Positions 10,536-22,197 of a stretch of DNA of 64,000 nucleotides are shown in pieces. The position numbers and the translations under genes were made by a program. Origin of the DNA: Eretmocerus hayati (taxonomy: Eukaryota; Arthropoda; Insecta; Hymenoptera; Aphelinidae). The stretch is from assembly GCA_029851415.1 (NCBI GenBank), contig CM056743.1:21118905-21182904 (forward strand), in the 5' to 3' direction. The first letter of the stretch is position 1, and each line of letters opens with the position of its first letter. Under the pieces are notes generated by a model. The model made no database searches, was not told the DNA's origin, and saw only the letters and a program-made list of their open reading frames with translations.

Positions 10536-12010
10536 TGCCTTTTCGAGATGAATATAGAATTCTCGATCCTGTTCGCCAATCCACTGTCTTACTGTTCCAT
10601 TCTTTCGATGAGGCCATGATCAACCTTAGGGATTCCCTCGATCGTTCACTTCATCCGGGTGGATTATCCTTTCAACGAAGAATCGGGACAAGCGGTCGAT
10701 TGCCGGGTTGCACTTCTCGAATTCTCGATGCTGTCTCTGCATGGGAGTAACATTTCTACCTCTCGACGTTGCTTAGCAAGCGACTTTTTCAGTCGTCAAT
10801 TCCTTTCTCGAGGCCACGCTCAACTGAGGAATCGACCTGCATTGTTCGAATTCTTCGAAAGGGATTGCCACTCATGGAAGACTACGCCGTGATAGTACCC
10901 AGTTGAAATCGTCGATTGCTGAATATCGTCTCTTCATAGAGTAGAATGGTTCTTGACTCGATCTACTCAGCTTGCGTCCCTTTTCAATGTTTCATTCGGT
11001 TCTTCTGTCTGCTCAACCAAGAATTCCACTTGGAACGTTCTGATTCTCCGGGGAAGATATACACTTGGGGGAATACTGGGCCGGGCTGAAAGTGCCTGGG
11101 TTGCACTGGTCCATTGCTCGATACTTCCTCTCCGGGAAAAATTTCTACCACCCGATTTCTAACGGCACTATACTCTCTTACTGTTCCGTTCACTTGCTCA
11201 GGCAATGATCTTCCTCAGAAATTCATTGCATCGTTCATTTCATCCGAAAAATTGTTCACCCAAGGAGGAGTCGGAGAAGACGGATGATCACGGGTTGCAG
11301 TTATCAATTCCTCAATACTGTCTTTGCATGGGTGAAAATTACTATCACTAAGTTTTGCTTTGCATCCCGCTCTCCTACTGTCCCATTCTGCTCGTCGGTC
11401 CAAGTTTGATGCAGAAGTTAACATGCATTGTCTAGATTCCCCGAGAAAGTCGTCTTCCCGAGGGAGGATCAGGACTAGCTCACAGACTCGGTTGAAATCC
11501 TCGGTCGCTCAATACTATCTCTTCATGAGGGGGGATGTTTCGCGACTCGATTTACCCGGAAATCCGCTCTTTTACTATTCCATTTGCTTTTTGATTCGTG
11601 CTCAACCTGAGAATCTACATAGACTGTTCGGATTCTTCGAGGAAGATGGTCACTCCAGGGAGACTTAGGACGCTTTCAAGAAACCTAAGTTGCACTCGTC
11701 CATCGCCCAATGATGCTTTTCCTAGAGAAAGTTCAACTACTCCCTTTTCTCCGGCAATTCACTCTTTCACTGTTCCACTCCCTTGCTTGGGCCATATTTA
11801 TCCTCAGGAATAGCTTGCATCAATCATCTCATCCAGACAAACTGTCCACTCGAGAAGGATCCGAGACGAGCGTTCAATTACGAGGTTGTATTCGTAGAAT
11901 TCCAATGCTGTCCCTGCATAGGCGAGAAGTTTTTACTGCTCAACATTGCTCGGAATCTGCTCTTTCACGTTTCGGTTCTGCTCTTCGGACGATAGGCCAG
12001 TAATTCTAGC
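10536..12010 (-). repeat. 198-bp satellite block 1 (minus orientation, ~7 units)
   Basis: Units of 196-199 bp, marked by CTCAATACTGTCTCT-like boxes near 10728, 11123, 11311, 11509, 11706 and 11902, run in the opposite orientation to blocks 2-4. They share ACTGTTCCATTCTGCTC-type cores with those blocks. Units are strongly diverged from one another. Open frames across the block are by-products of a period near a multiple of three. Confidence 0.8.
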
Positions 12011-12242
12011 TCAGAATCGATCCGTTTTCGACATGACTGCTAAAGGATGGTTTTATTTTTTCTTGGGTGCGGAACACCCTAGTGAACAACCCCCCATAAA
12101 ATGGAACAACTCCAGGGGTGTGGAAAAAATTACAATAACAAAATAGTGAAAAATTTTGTATTTTTTTCCATTATTTTGCATCCCGGGGAGTGGTTATAAT
12201 ATTTGGATTGTTCCTTATGATACCATATTGTAGGCAATGAAA

Positions 12243-13335
12243 GCTATAGCCGTTAGTATATAAGACCACATTATCCGCCCTGTAAAGGGTCGCCATGTTG
12301 GCCGCCATATGCAGGATTTTTAAACTGTGGCGCGTCATACTTGAGCGGTATACCTCAGCGTATTACCAGATTATCATGAAATTAAGGACGTATAACATAT
12401 TTTCCTCTCATCTTGGTACGGTGAAAATGAGTGTAATTGGTGGTAATTCAAAAAAATGAACATTAATTAATGGAGAGCAACAAATTTGCATAACGAATCT
12501 CAATATGCTTTGTATTCATGAACAGTGGGTAGTAGTGGGTAGTAGTAGTGGGTTCCTCAATTTTTTAAAGGAGGATTGTGCTCATTCTAGTCTTCCATCA
12601 GTCGCCTTGGTACTTCCTATGAGAATTTTCAAAATTCTACAAAATTCAACTACAACTGCTTCACTCCTGTTAGTTTGTTGGGTGTGAATATCCAGAACCC
12701 AATAAAGGCCCAGAAGTGGAGCAGTTGTAGTTGATTTTTGTGAAACTTTGAAAATACTCATGGAAAATATCAAGGAAATGGATGGAAGACTAGAATAAGC
12801 ACAATCCTCCTTTAAAAAATTGAGAAACCCCCTGTTAATGAATACAAAGCATATTGAGATTTGTTATGCAAATTTGTTGCTCTCCATTAATTAATGTTCA
12901 TTTTTTTGAATTGCCACCAATTACACTCATTTTTACCGTACCAAGATGAGAGGAAAATATGTTATACGTCCTTAATTTCATGATAATCTGGTAATACGCT
13001 GAGGTATACCGCTCAAGTATGACGCGCCACAGTTTATAAAATCCTGCATATGGCGGTCAAAATGGCGACCCTTTACAGCGCGGACAGCGCGGATAGGCGT
13101 TTTGATGCTCATTCGTTGATCTAATCATGACGAGCAGAATATTTTTGCCGCTCGCAGACGAGCGAGCGGACGCAGTTGACAAAGTTTTTTGAGCAAAGCT
13201 GGAGAAGAATCCAAAGTTTGCAAACAGCGTCCGCTTGCTCGTCTGCGAGCGGCAAAAATATTCTGCTCGTCATGATTAGATCAACGAATGAGCATCAAAA
13301 CGCCTATATGTGGCCTATATACTAACGGCTATAGC
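12243..13335. mobile_element. Foldback element with ~420-bp arms, carrying a nested MITE
   Basis: Both ends carry GCTATAGCCGTTAGTATA in inverted orientation (12243 and 13335). The arms match as reverse complements up to a ~50-bp loop centred near 12690; for example GACGTATAACATATTTTCCT on the left has its complement near 12960. The right arm is longer because of the insertion at 13096-13304. No open frame of note; non-autonomous. Confidence 0.88.
13096..13304. mobile_element. Hairpin MITE with TA target duplication, nested in the foldback arm
   Basis: A 209-bp element starts GGCGTTTTGATGCTCATTCG and ends with the reverse complement. The inverted arms are about 80 bp and the loop about 45 bp. 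It is flanked by TA at 13094-13095 and 13305-13306. The left arm of the host foldback lacks it, which supplies the empty site. The TA duplication suggests mobilisation by a Tc1/mariner-type transposase; no transposase is encoded. Confidence 0.85.
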
Positions 13336-13380
13336 GATCCGCATCTCAAGAGAGCCTTTTACCGACAGTACTCTAACCTT

Positions 13381-13880
13381 CCTCGCTGGCCACGACGGTA
13401 AGTTGTTGGACTTCGAATCGGACACATCCGACAGTGGATGGGTTCGAATCCCGGTGTCGGCAAAGTTCGTCACCACCGAAACATTCTCGTGACTTTTTTT
13501 TTTATGGTCGACTGTTATTGATAATTTTTTTGTCCATGCACTGGATCTTTCAGTTGCGTTTTAGGAAAAAATCTGGCAAAACGTGACAAAGATCTTGACA
13601 AAGTCACATGACATGCCTCGCTTTACGTAAGAATCCAGAAAATCGTGACAAATAATTATGACAAAGTCCCGTAACATGCGCGGGAAATTCGGGAAATCAT
13701 GACGAAAATTCGTGACATAAAACTATGGCACATATGACATATGATCATGACACGTTTCCATGACATGAAGTTGATCATGGACTTATGTCATGAATGTCCA
13801 AGATCGTGATGTGGTTTTTCGAAAAAACGTGATATCATGTTTTTATGTCATGTACATGACATAATTTTTTTCAATAGGGT
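13381..13880 (+). mobile_element. tRNA-headed composite SINE-like element, copy A
   Basis: The head (13381-13465) has a box-A-like GGCCACGACGG and a perfect box-B-like GGTTCGAATCC, and resembles tRNA-Arg. A T-rich spacer and the shared GTCCATGCACTGG block follow. About 320 bp are then dominated by self-complementary iterons built on CATGAC/GTCATG. The tail ends TTTTTTTCAATAGGG. The same order of parts recurs at 25600-26125. The acceptor stem does not pair well, so this is not a functional tRNA gene. Confidence 0.75.
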
Positions 13881-14380
13881 GTGCCTATGCTTATACACGG
13901 GAGGGGAAAAAGCGAAAAAGGGAAAAAGAGAAAGTAAGCACTTTCTGTCGAGGCCCTTGGGGCGAATTTTTTCAGATTTTTCCTCGGACTTTTTTTCCCC
14001 CAGTTTCCACTAGGTGGTCTGGGCACCGACTCCGTACAGCAAAACCACGATCCTAAAAGTAAGGTCTGCCGACTCAGTGGCGGACACGGGCATAAAAGAT
14101 AGGTCTGCTTACTCCAAGCCGCGCACCCATACCTCCGGTGAGGAGTGATTTCCCCTACTCTGCCGCCCAGAAACCAATATGGCCGGCCCATTAGGTAAGC
14201 GCGCGGGCGCCAGCCGTCTGCTTTGGGAATGTAGCTGATTAGACAGTCCGCAGTCATCTGGAAAACCCAGCTCAAAAAATGCTGCATTGTCAAGGATGAT
14301 TCAGCTAAAGTCTAGATCATCCGATATCTTGTACATTAGCCTGAGAATAAATCTCGTTCTTGAACTCAAATCCCAAGCCC
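13881..14380 (-). other. Unclassified repeat fragment, GC-richer than surroundings
   Basis: A segment containing ACCACGATCCTAAAAG near 14045 recurs in reverse orientation at about 26135-26165, right after the second composite element. The minus strand is open for 140 codons (13871-14293) but shows no domain I recognise. It is probably transposon sequence. Confidence 0.4.
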
Positions 14381-14429
14381 CCTTTGGGGGCTCGCGGTTT
14401 ATTTAGGGCTTTTGAAACTATCGAGGCGA

Positions 14430-14525
14430 GAAGTGGCCGTAGCCAATCGGATAGCGTGCTTGCATTCTCTTTTTGCCGGTCTGGGTTCGAGTCACGGTCG
14501 GGCAGGTTTTTTTCATTTTTTTCTC
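14430..14525 (+). mobile_element. tRNA-derived SINE head
   Basis: A good box A (TAGCCAATCGG) and box B (GGTTCGAGTC), spaced as in a tRNA gene, are followed by a T-run near 14505 that could end pol III transcription. Stems are imperfect, so a SINE head or decayed tRNA is more likely than a live tRNA gene. Confidence 0.55.
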
Positions 14526-14904
14526 TATTGATCATGCTGATATTCTTTTTTTTTCGAATCATCCTGCAATGAAAATTTTTGAACGGCAAGACAAAGCCCG
14601 TGCCCTACTTTTTTTCGTATCAGCATTGCTCGTTATGTTCAAAATGCACTTAAGCGGTGCTTGCTTATGTAATGGAATTGAATAAGGATTCTTCCATGAT
14701 TGATCTGTGCATGATTAATATTGCACTTTGTTGCAGAAAAGTTTGCTATAAGGCATTGAATCGTTTTTTTTTACCTAATCCAGGAGTGGACTGCTGTGTA
14801 ATCAAATCCGAGTGCTTATTAGTTATAGTTTTTTGTACATCCTTCTGTGTATCCACTCCCATGAAAACCTAAACGTCAGATATCACTATACTCGTAACAC
14901 GTCG

Positions 14905-15190
14905 CGTTGGCCGCGCGGCGTGAGTGTCGGACTTCTAATCAAAGGATCTTGGGTTCGTGCCTCGGTGTCGGCCAAATCATCGAAACCAAGGAATATGCTC
15001 CAAATGTTTCTTTTTTCCTTTTTTCCGTCTATGCATTGGCGTAGAAAAGTCGAGAACAGTAGATGATGAGGCTGAGTCGATTCCATTAATTCTCCAAAAG
15101 TTGACTCTAATAATAGACTCTAATATTTGACTCGAATAAATGCACCAAATTCTGAGTCTAATATTCGACTCGAATATTAGAGTCTACTAT
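14905..15190 (+). mobile_element. tRNA-Arg-headed composite element, copy C
   Basis: The head keeps an anticodon arm reading GACTTCTAATC (Arg-TCT type) and a decayed box B (GGTTCGTGCC). The spacer includes GTCTATGCATTGG, matching the spacer in the copies at 13.5 and 25.7 kb. The tail (about 15096-15190) consists of palindromic iterons on GACTCGAATATT/GAGTC and ends TTTTCACCAGGG followed by TA. So the layout is that of copies A and B, but the iteron sequence is different. Confidence 0.65.
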
Positions 15191-15214
15191 TCGAGTCAAA
15201 TATTTTCACCAGGG

Positions 15215-15854
15215 TAGGAACTTTTCGCTCATGGAAAGACAGTATTGAGATATCGATAGAGCAACCGGATAATCATCCTTTCGTCCCGATTCCTCCTTGA
15301 GTGGTCAGTCTTCTCGGACTGAATGAGCCATGCAAGTGATTTCCAAGGTGGAACATACATAGTCTAAGCAGTTGAGTGGAACAATAAGAGAGCGAATTGG
15401 CGAAGAAAGTTGAGTCCCACGAATTCTTCTCGGAGAGGCATTATCGAGCAAGAGATGAATGCAACTCAGGCACTATTGCCTCGTCCCAATTATTCCCCAA
15501 AAAGACAACTTCGTCGGAGGATTGGAACAATGTATGTAATTCTTTGGGTTCAGTATGGACTGAAGAGCAGAGTGGGAAACTAAAAGAGCGGATTGCCAAG
15601 ACAATCGAGTCATCAGAATTTTCCTTTTAAGGAGACAGTATGGAGCAATCGACGATTTCAACCTGGCGATGTAAACACGTTTTAATTCTACCTCGAGTGG
15701 ACATGTTCTTCGGGGAATTCGACTAATGCATAAGGATTCCCACGATGAGCATGGCCTGAGGAGTAGTATAGAACAGTAGAAAAGCGGAATGCGGAGCAAA
15801 ATCGAGTAGTGGGAATTCTCCTCGAATGCAAAGATAGTATTGAGGAATCAACAA
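15215..15854 (+). repeat. 198-bp satellite block 2 (~3 units)
   Basis: Plus-orientation units with GGAACAGTAAAAGAGCGG-type cores and GACAGTATTGAG junctions. The right limit is set by insertion of the hAT-like element. Confidence 0.8.
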
Positions 15855-16767
15855 TAGGGTGGACCGAAAAAACATTTTTCCCGAAAATTGCTTTGCATTA
15901 GTCGGGATTCACTGTCTCAAGGTGAGAAAGTATGAAAATAATTTTGCTGCATGCTCAAAGACGAGTTTTTCAGGTGGAGCAGGAGCCTTGGAGTTTTGAT
16001 AGAAAATGCGTGGAAAACGGTATCTAAGAGTTCTCTCGGTCTGTCCAAATCAGTGTTTTCGTGGGTATAACGTTATGAATGGTGCGCGGGCAGTCCTTTT
16101 TTCCTTCACTTTTTTCGAGGCATTTCGACTCATTGATGATGATAACGGTGGTTCCAAGTAGCCATGATGCATCGGACTTGAGATGTAAACTAGTGGAAAA
16201 TGCGGAATTTCATGAAAAATGATGATAAATGGCTAATACGGAGAACTCAAGCCCAGTTTCTGACGCATCCTCGCTCCCTTCAATCACTGTAATCGTGTTT
16301 TCATTACTCTAACCTAAAAATGCCGCGTTTAAATAGGATTTTAGGGTTCTCGTAATGGAAAAATATATCCGCACCTCGCTTGCAAGCCCATTTTGGGCAC
16401 TGGAGGACATGTCTGTCTCGCTTTGCTCGATAGACAAACTGTCCTAGTGCCCAAAATCGGCTACCGCGCTCAGTACGGTAATATACTATTAGGAGGCTGT
16501 AGGAGAACCTTTAAAAAATTAGATGGGAGTGCCCGCGCACCATTTATAACGTTATGTTCATGGAAATACTAACTTGGAGAGAATGAGGGATGTCTTTCTT
16601 AGCGTTTCCCATGCATTTTCTATCCAAACTTCAAGGCTCTTGCTCCACCTGAAAAACTCGAGTTTGAGCGCGCATCGAAATTTTTTTTCATACTTTCTCC
16701 TCCAAAAACAGTGAATCCCGACTAAAGCTGAGCAATTTTTGGGATAGAAGTTTTTTGGCACACCCTG
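15855..16767. mobile_element. hAT-like foldback element with 8-bp target duplication
   Basis: The left end TAGGGTGGACCGAAAAAAC and the reverse complement of the right end CAGGGTGTGCCAAAAAACTT match, and inverted arms of about 250 bp follow (for example the shared TTTTTCAGGTGGAGCA). It is flanked by ATCAACAA (15847-15854) and ATCAACGA (16768-16775), a one-mismatch 8-bp duplication inside a satellite unit. Its centre holds another hairpin, TTTTGGGCACTGGAGGACA...TGTCCTAGTGCCCAAAA (about 16391-16463). No transposase; non-autonomous. Confidence 0.78.
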
Positions 16768-16775
16768 ATCAACGA

Positions 16776-19700
16776 GGACAGCCTGGTAATCATTCGCTCG
16801 CCCCGATTCCTCCTTGAGTAGACATTCTTCCCGGATGGGAGGGAAAATCCAAGTGATTCCCAAGGATGAACAGGGCCTAAGCAAGGAAGTGGAACAGGGA
16901 GAGAGGACTGGCGAAGAAAATGGAGTAATACAAATTTTCCCCTGAGAGACATTGTTGAGTAATAGACGAGCGCAATGCAGGCACTATGAGCTGGTCCCAA
17001 TTTCACCTAGAGTGGACATGTCCCTCGGAGAATACGAACGATGTACGAGATTTTTCAGGTTCAGCGTGGCCTGATGAGCAGAATGGCACAGTGAAAGAGC
17101 GGGATGCTAAGCCAAATCGAGTAGTGAGGATTTTTCTCCCATGTAAATACAGTATTGCGAAATTGAGAAGAGCAACCCGGTCATCATCCGCTCGTCCCGA
17201 ATCCTTCTTGTGTTATTTTTCCCGAATAAAATGAACGAGGCAAGTGATTTCCGAAATTGAACATGACCTAAGCAGGAGAAAGGGACAGTATCAGAGCGGT
17301 TCACCGCAGAAAATCGGGTACGAAATATTCTACTCGGAGAAACATTATTGAACAATCGACGAGTGCGACTGATGAGGCACCATAAGCTTGTCCCGATTCT
17401 TCCCCATATGGACAGCTCTCTCGGAGAATCCGATTGATGAATGTAATTCATCAGGCCCAGCATGGAGTGAGAAGCAGGATGGGACAGTAAAAGAGTGTAT
17501 TGCCGAAAAAATCGAGTCGTAGGACTTTTCTCTCATGGAGAACCAGTATTGGGCAATCAACCATTCCAACCGAAAATTGTAGTCTCGTCCTAACTCGCCC
17601 TTGACGGGACTTCTACCTCGGAGAATCCGACCTACGTATGTAGTTTTTCATAATCTGTATGACTTGAGGAGCACGACAGGACGGTAAGAGAGCGGATTGA
17701 GGTAGAAAATTAAGTCTCACATATTTTCCTCGGAGAGTCATCATTAAGTAATGGACGAGGGGAACTCAGGCACCATGAGCTCTTCCCAATTTTTCCCCAA
17801 GTGATTCACTTCCTTGGGGAATTCATACGATGCATGTGACTCCCCAGGTTCAGCAAGGGCTGAGAAGTAGAATGGAACACTCGAAGAGCGGATTGCCGAC
17901 AAAATCGAATCGTTGGAATTTTCCTCTCATGGAGGGACAGCATGGAGCGATCGACGATTTCAACCGGATGATGTACGCACGTCCTGAGTCTTCCGCGAAA
18001 TGGTATCATTCTCGGGGTATCCGTCCAAAGCATGTGAATTTCTAGATTGATTATCGTTTGACGAGCAGAATAGAACAGTAGAAACGCGGAATGCCAGGCA
18101 CAATCGAGTAGTGGCAATTTCCCTCCAATTCGAAGACAGTAGTGAAAGATCAACAAGTGCAACGCAGTAATCATTGGTCTGACCGGGTTCCTTCATGAGT
18201 GGACATTCCCCCCGGATGGTATGAATGATGCAATTGATTTCCAAGTCTGAATATAGCCTTAGCAGGAGTTCAGATTAGTGAGAGAATGGATTTCCGAGGT
18301 GAAATGGGGGGAACGAATTTTACTCGGGGGAACATCATAGAGCAGTAGATGAGTGCAATGTAGGCACTATGAGGCCGTCTCGGATATCTCTCAAGTAAAT
18401 AGCTTTCTCGGGGAATCCGAAGAATGCATATGAAATTCGACGTTCTACTTGCGATCAGGAACAGAATGGAACAGTAAAAGAGCGGAATGCTGAGCTACAT
18501 CGAGTACTAGAAATTTCTCTCCTACGGCAAGACAGTATTGCGTAACCAACAGGTGCAACCCGGTAATCACCCACTCCTCCTGATTTCTCGTCGAGTGGAC
18601 ATTTCCCTGGATGGACTGAGTGATGCGAGTGTTCCCGTAGTTTGGTCATGGCCTGAGCAGGAGAATGGAACAGTAAGAGAGCGGATTGCCGAGGAGTATC
18701 GAGTAGCGCGAGATTAGCTTGGTGAGCCACTATTCAATAAGTGGACAACCGCATCTCGGCCACTATGAATTTCCCGAGATTCCCTCAAGTGGACACCCCC
18801 CCCCGGATAATCCGAACGATGTATGTGATATTTCAGGCTCAGCATGGAATGAAGAGCAGGATGGAATAGTGGAAAAGCGGGTTCCCGAGTCAATCGAGTC
18901 CAGAAACATTTTCCCTTATGGAGAGACAGAATAAGGTTCTAGCGAAAAACGTCCGCTAAGGGCGCAGAAGCGTGATACATGAAATACCACTGTCCGTGTG
19001 CGTCGGTGATACCTCCCGCATACTCTCTCACCCCGACTCACACCTGCCCACACTGACGTAAATGGACGGGCAAAATCCATGTGTTGAGGAGCTTATTGGC
19101 ATCACCGCTGCCCCGGTGGACGTTTCCCTGCTATAGCCTCATTGAGAACCCCATGATTCCAACCGAGACTGAGAGCTAACTCGTCCTGATTCTTCTTTAG
19201 AGGAAATCTTCTTTGTGGAGTCCGAGTAATGCATGTGGATTCCTAGGATGTGTATGGCCAGACAAACAAGATAGAACAGTAGAAGAACGGAATGCCGAGC
19301 AAAACCGGGTAGTGGGTTTTCTCTTCGAATGCAGAGACGGTATTGAGAAATCAACAAGTGCAGCCTGGCAATCCAAGCATGTTCACTGGTCCCATTATCA
19401 CTTAGGGCAGACATCTTACTCGGAGAGTATGTACAATGTACGTAATCTTTCAGGCTCAGCATGGCCTGATGAGCAAAATGGAACAGTAAAAGAGCAGAAT
19501 GCTGAGCCTAATCGAGTATTGAGAATTTCTCTCCCATGTAAAGAGTCTATTGCGGAATCGAGATGGGAAGCCCGGTCATCATCCGCTCGAAAAATCCGAC
19601 CAATGCATGAAGATTACTACTTTGATCATCGCCTGACGAGCGGAATGGAATAATAGGAGCGCGGATGCCGAGCACAATCGAGTAGTGGGAATTTTCCTCC

Positions 19701-21485
19701 GATTCGAAGACAGTATTGAAAGTTCGACTAGTGCATCCCAGTAATATTTGGGCTGTCCAGGTTCCATCACGAGTGGACATTTCCACCGGATGGAATGAAT
19801 GATGCATGTGATTTTCAAGTTTTAACATCGATGCAGCAGGAGACCGGGTCAATGAGAGAGTGAGCTGCCGAGGAGAATCGAGGAGTGAGAGACTTTCTTG
19901 GAGAAGCATTTCTGAACAGCAGCGGACGACTGCATCCCGGACCTTATAAGTATGTTCGGATTTTTCCTCAAGTGGTCGACTCGCCTGGATAACCGAACGA
20001 TGTATGTGATATTTCAGGTTCAGCATGGACTCTTTAACAAGATGGGACAGTGGAAGAGCGGGTTCCCGAGTCAATCAAGTCGAGAAAAACTTTTGCCCGT
20101 GGAGAGACAGTATTGAGCACCCCACGATTCCTAACGAGATCGTGAGCTAGCTCGACCGGATTCTTCCTTAAATGGACATCATTTCGGGGGATTAAATAAC
20201 TGCATGTGGATTCCTAGAATGAGCATAGCCTGACGAGCAGAATAGAACAGTAAGAGAGTGGAATGCCGAACAAGAGCAAGTAGTGAGGATTCTCCTCAGA
20301 TGCGAAGACAGTATTGATGAATCAACAAGCGCAACCTGGTAATCATCCCTTCATGCCGATTCCAGCTTGATTGGACGTCCTTGCCGGATGGGATGAAAAA
20401 TTCAAGAAATTCACAAGGATGAACATGGCTCCAGCAAAAGAGTGGGATAGGGAGAGACGACTGGCGAAGAAAGGAGAGTAATACAGATTTTCCTCGGAGA
20501 CATGTTGTTGAGCAATAGACGAGTGCAATCCAGGCGCATTCAGCTGGTCCCGATCCTACTTACAGTGGATATCTTCCTCGGAGAATACGTACGATGTACG
20601 AAGCTTTTCAGGTTCAGCATAGCCTGACGAGCAAGATGGAACAGTGAAAGAGCAGGATGCTGAGCCTAATCGAGTAGTGAGAATTTTTCTCCCATGTAAA
20701 GACTCTTGCAGAATCGAAATAAGCAGCCCAGTCATCATAAGGTCGAAGAATCCGACCAATGCATAAGGATTTCTAGTTTGAGCATCGCCTGACAAGCAGA
20801 ATGGAACAATAGAAGTGCGGAATGCCGAATGTAATCGAGTGGTGGAGATTCTCCTTGATCAAAGACAAATTTAAAAGATCGATAAGTACAACCCAGCAAT
20901 CATTGCCATGCCCGGGTTCTTCAATGAGAGGACTTTTCCCCCGGATGGAATGAATGAAACAAGTGATTTCCAAGTTCAAATATACCCTTAGCAGGAGAAC
21001 GGGGAAGTGCGAGAATGGATTCCCGGAGAAAACCGGGAGGAAGAATTTCCCTTGCTGAGACATCATTCAGTAATAGACGAGTTCAACCAAAGCCTGATAA
21101 GCTCGTCCTCAATGATCCTCGAGTGCACAGTTCACTCGGAGAACCCGAACAATGCATGTAAATTTCTACGTTCTACGCGGCCTGAGAGGCAGAATGGAAA
21201 AGTAAAAGAGCGGAATGCCGAACCGCATCGAGTAGTAGAAGCTTTCCCATCTATGGGAATACAGTATTGCGGATTCGACAAGTGCAACCCGGTCATCACC
21301 CAATCGTCCCGAATCCCTCTTAAGTGGATATCCGTCCCGGGTGGGATGAAAGATGCGAGTGATTTCGAGGGTTGAACATGGCCTAAGCAGCAGGTCCGGA
21401 CACGAAGAGAGGATTGGCGAAGAGGATAGAGTGATATAAATTTCCCTTGGGGAGAAATTCCTGAGCGATAGACGAGAGGAGCTCA
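16776..21485 (+). repeat. 198-bp satellite block 3 (~22 diverged units)
   Basis: This is the longest block. Each unit has, in order, a GCAACCCGGTAATCATCC-type box, an AGTGGACAT box, CAGCATGGCCTGA, GGAACAGTAAAAGAGCGG, a TCGAGTAGTGGGAATTTT box and GACAGTATTG. Markers repeat about every 196-200 bp. A non-satellite island lies at about 18932-19140. Many minus-strand open frames of 60-175 codons occur here; they follow the repeat and change frame between units. Confidence 0.85.
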
Positions 21486-22197
21486 CCCTGTTAAAAATAT
21501 CTTCCAAAACTTGGATCAAAACATCCAAGTGGATCAAATCCTGGATCCAGGTTGGATCAAAAATGTAATGCTATTTGATCCAACTTTGATCAAATGTTGG
21601 ATTTGGGTACCGAAATTCGTCTGCCGGACTTGCGCACTGCACACTGTCCGAAATGTAAGTTATCGTGCGTAAGCGTTACCGTGGATGTCGTTTCCGATTT
21701 TTTTTAAAACGAATGTTCATACAGTCTAACGACTCGCTACATCTGTCTTGTTATCAGACAATCCAGATTATAACTCATCACATAATCTGCACTTCAAGAA
21801 TTCAAGACGCCGATAAAGAAAGATCAAGCTGTTGAGGTTGTCAACATAACCTCAATTATGATAATTGATCTCATGTATCTGCTCCTTGGAGGTGGACTAC
21901 GAGATTAGCAAAATTAATGATCTCATAACGTGAGTGATAAAGCGACCTAACACACAAATTTTTCCCAAAATCCTTCCGAAACAACACGCTCAATCAGAAG
22001 AACATAATGCAATATCTCATTCCAATACAGCGCATCAGGATCGCCACGCGCAAGTGCGAGGCAGACGAATTTTGCTCCTCAAATCCAACATTTGATCAAG
22101 GTTGGATCAAAGAGCATTACATTATTTGATCAAATTGGATCACGATTATCCAAGATTTGATCCAATTGGATCTTTCTTTGAAGATTGTTTTTAACAG
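21486..22197. mobile_element. DNA element with CCCTGTTAAAAA inverted termini and TTGGATCAAA iterons
   Basis: The ends are CCCTGTTAAAAA and its complement TTTTTAACAGGG. About 115 bp next to each end consist of degenerate TTGGATCAAA/TTTGATCCAA iterons in both orientations. Inner bases also pair (TTCGTCTGCC near 21617 with GGCAGACGAA near 22062). It interrupts a satellite unit (GAGCTCA on the left, CAGGCACTA on the right), consistent with a 2-bp CA duplication. No transposase. The superfamily is uncertain. Confidence 0.75.

Noticed and set aside
13381..13465. Functional tRNA-Arg gene
   Set aside because: Box B is perfect, but the acceptor stem and D arm do not pair and a shared repeat body follows; it is a SINE-like head.
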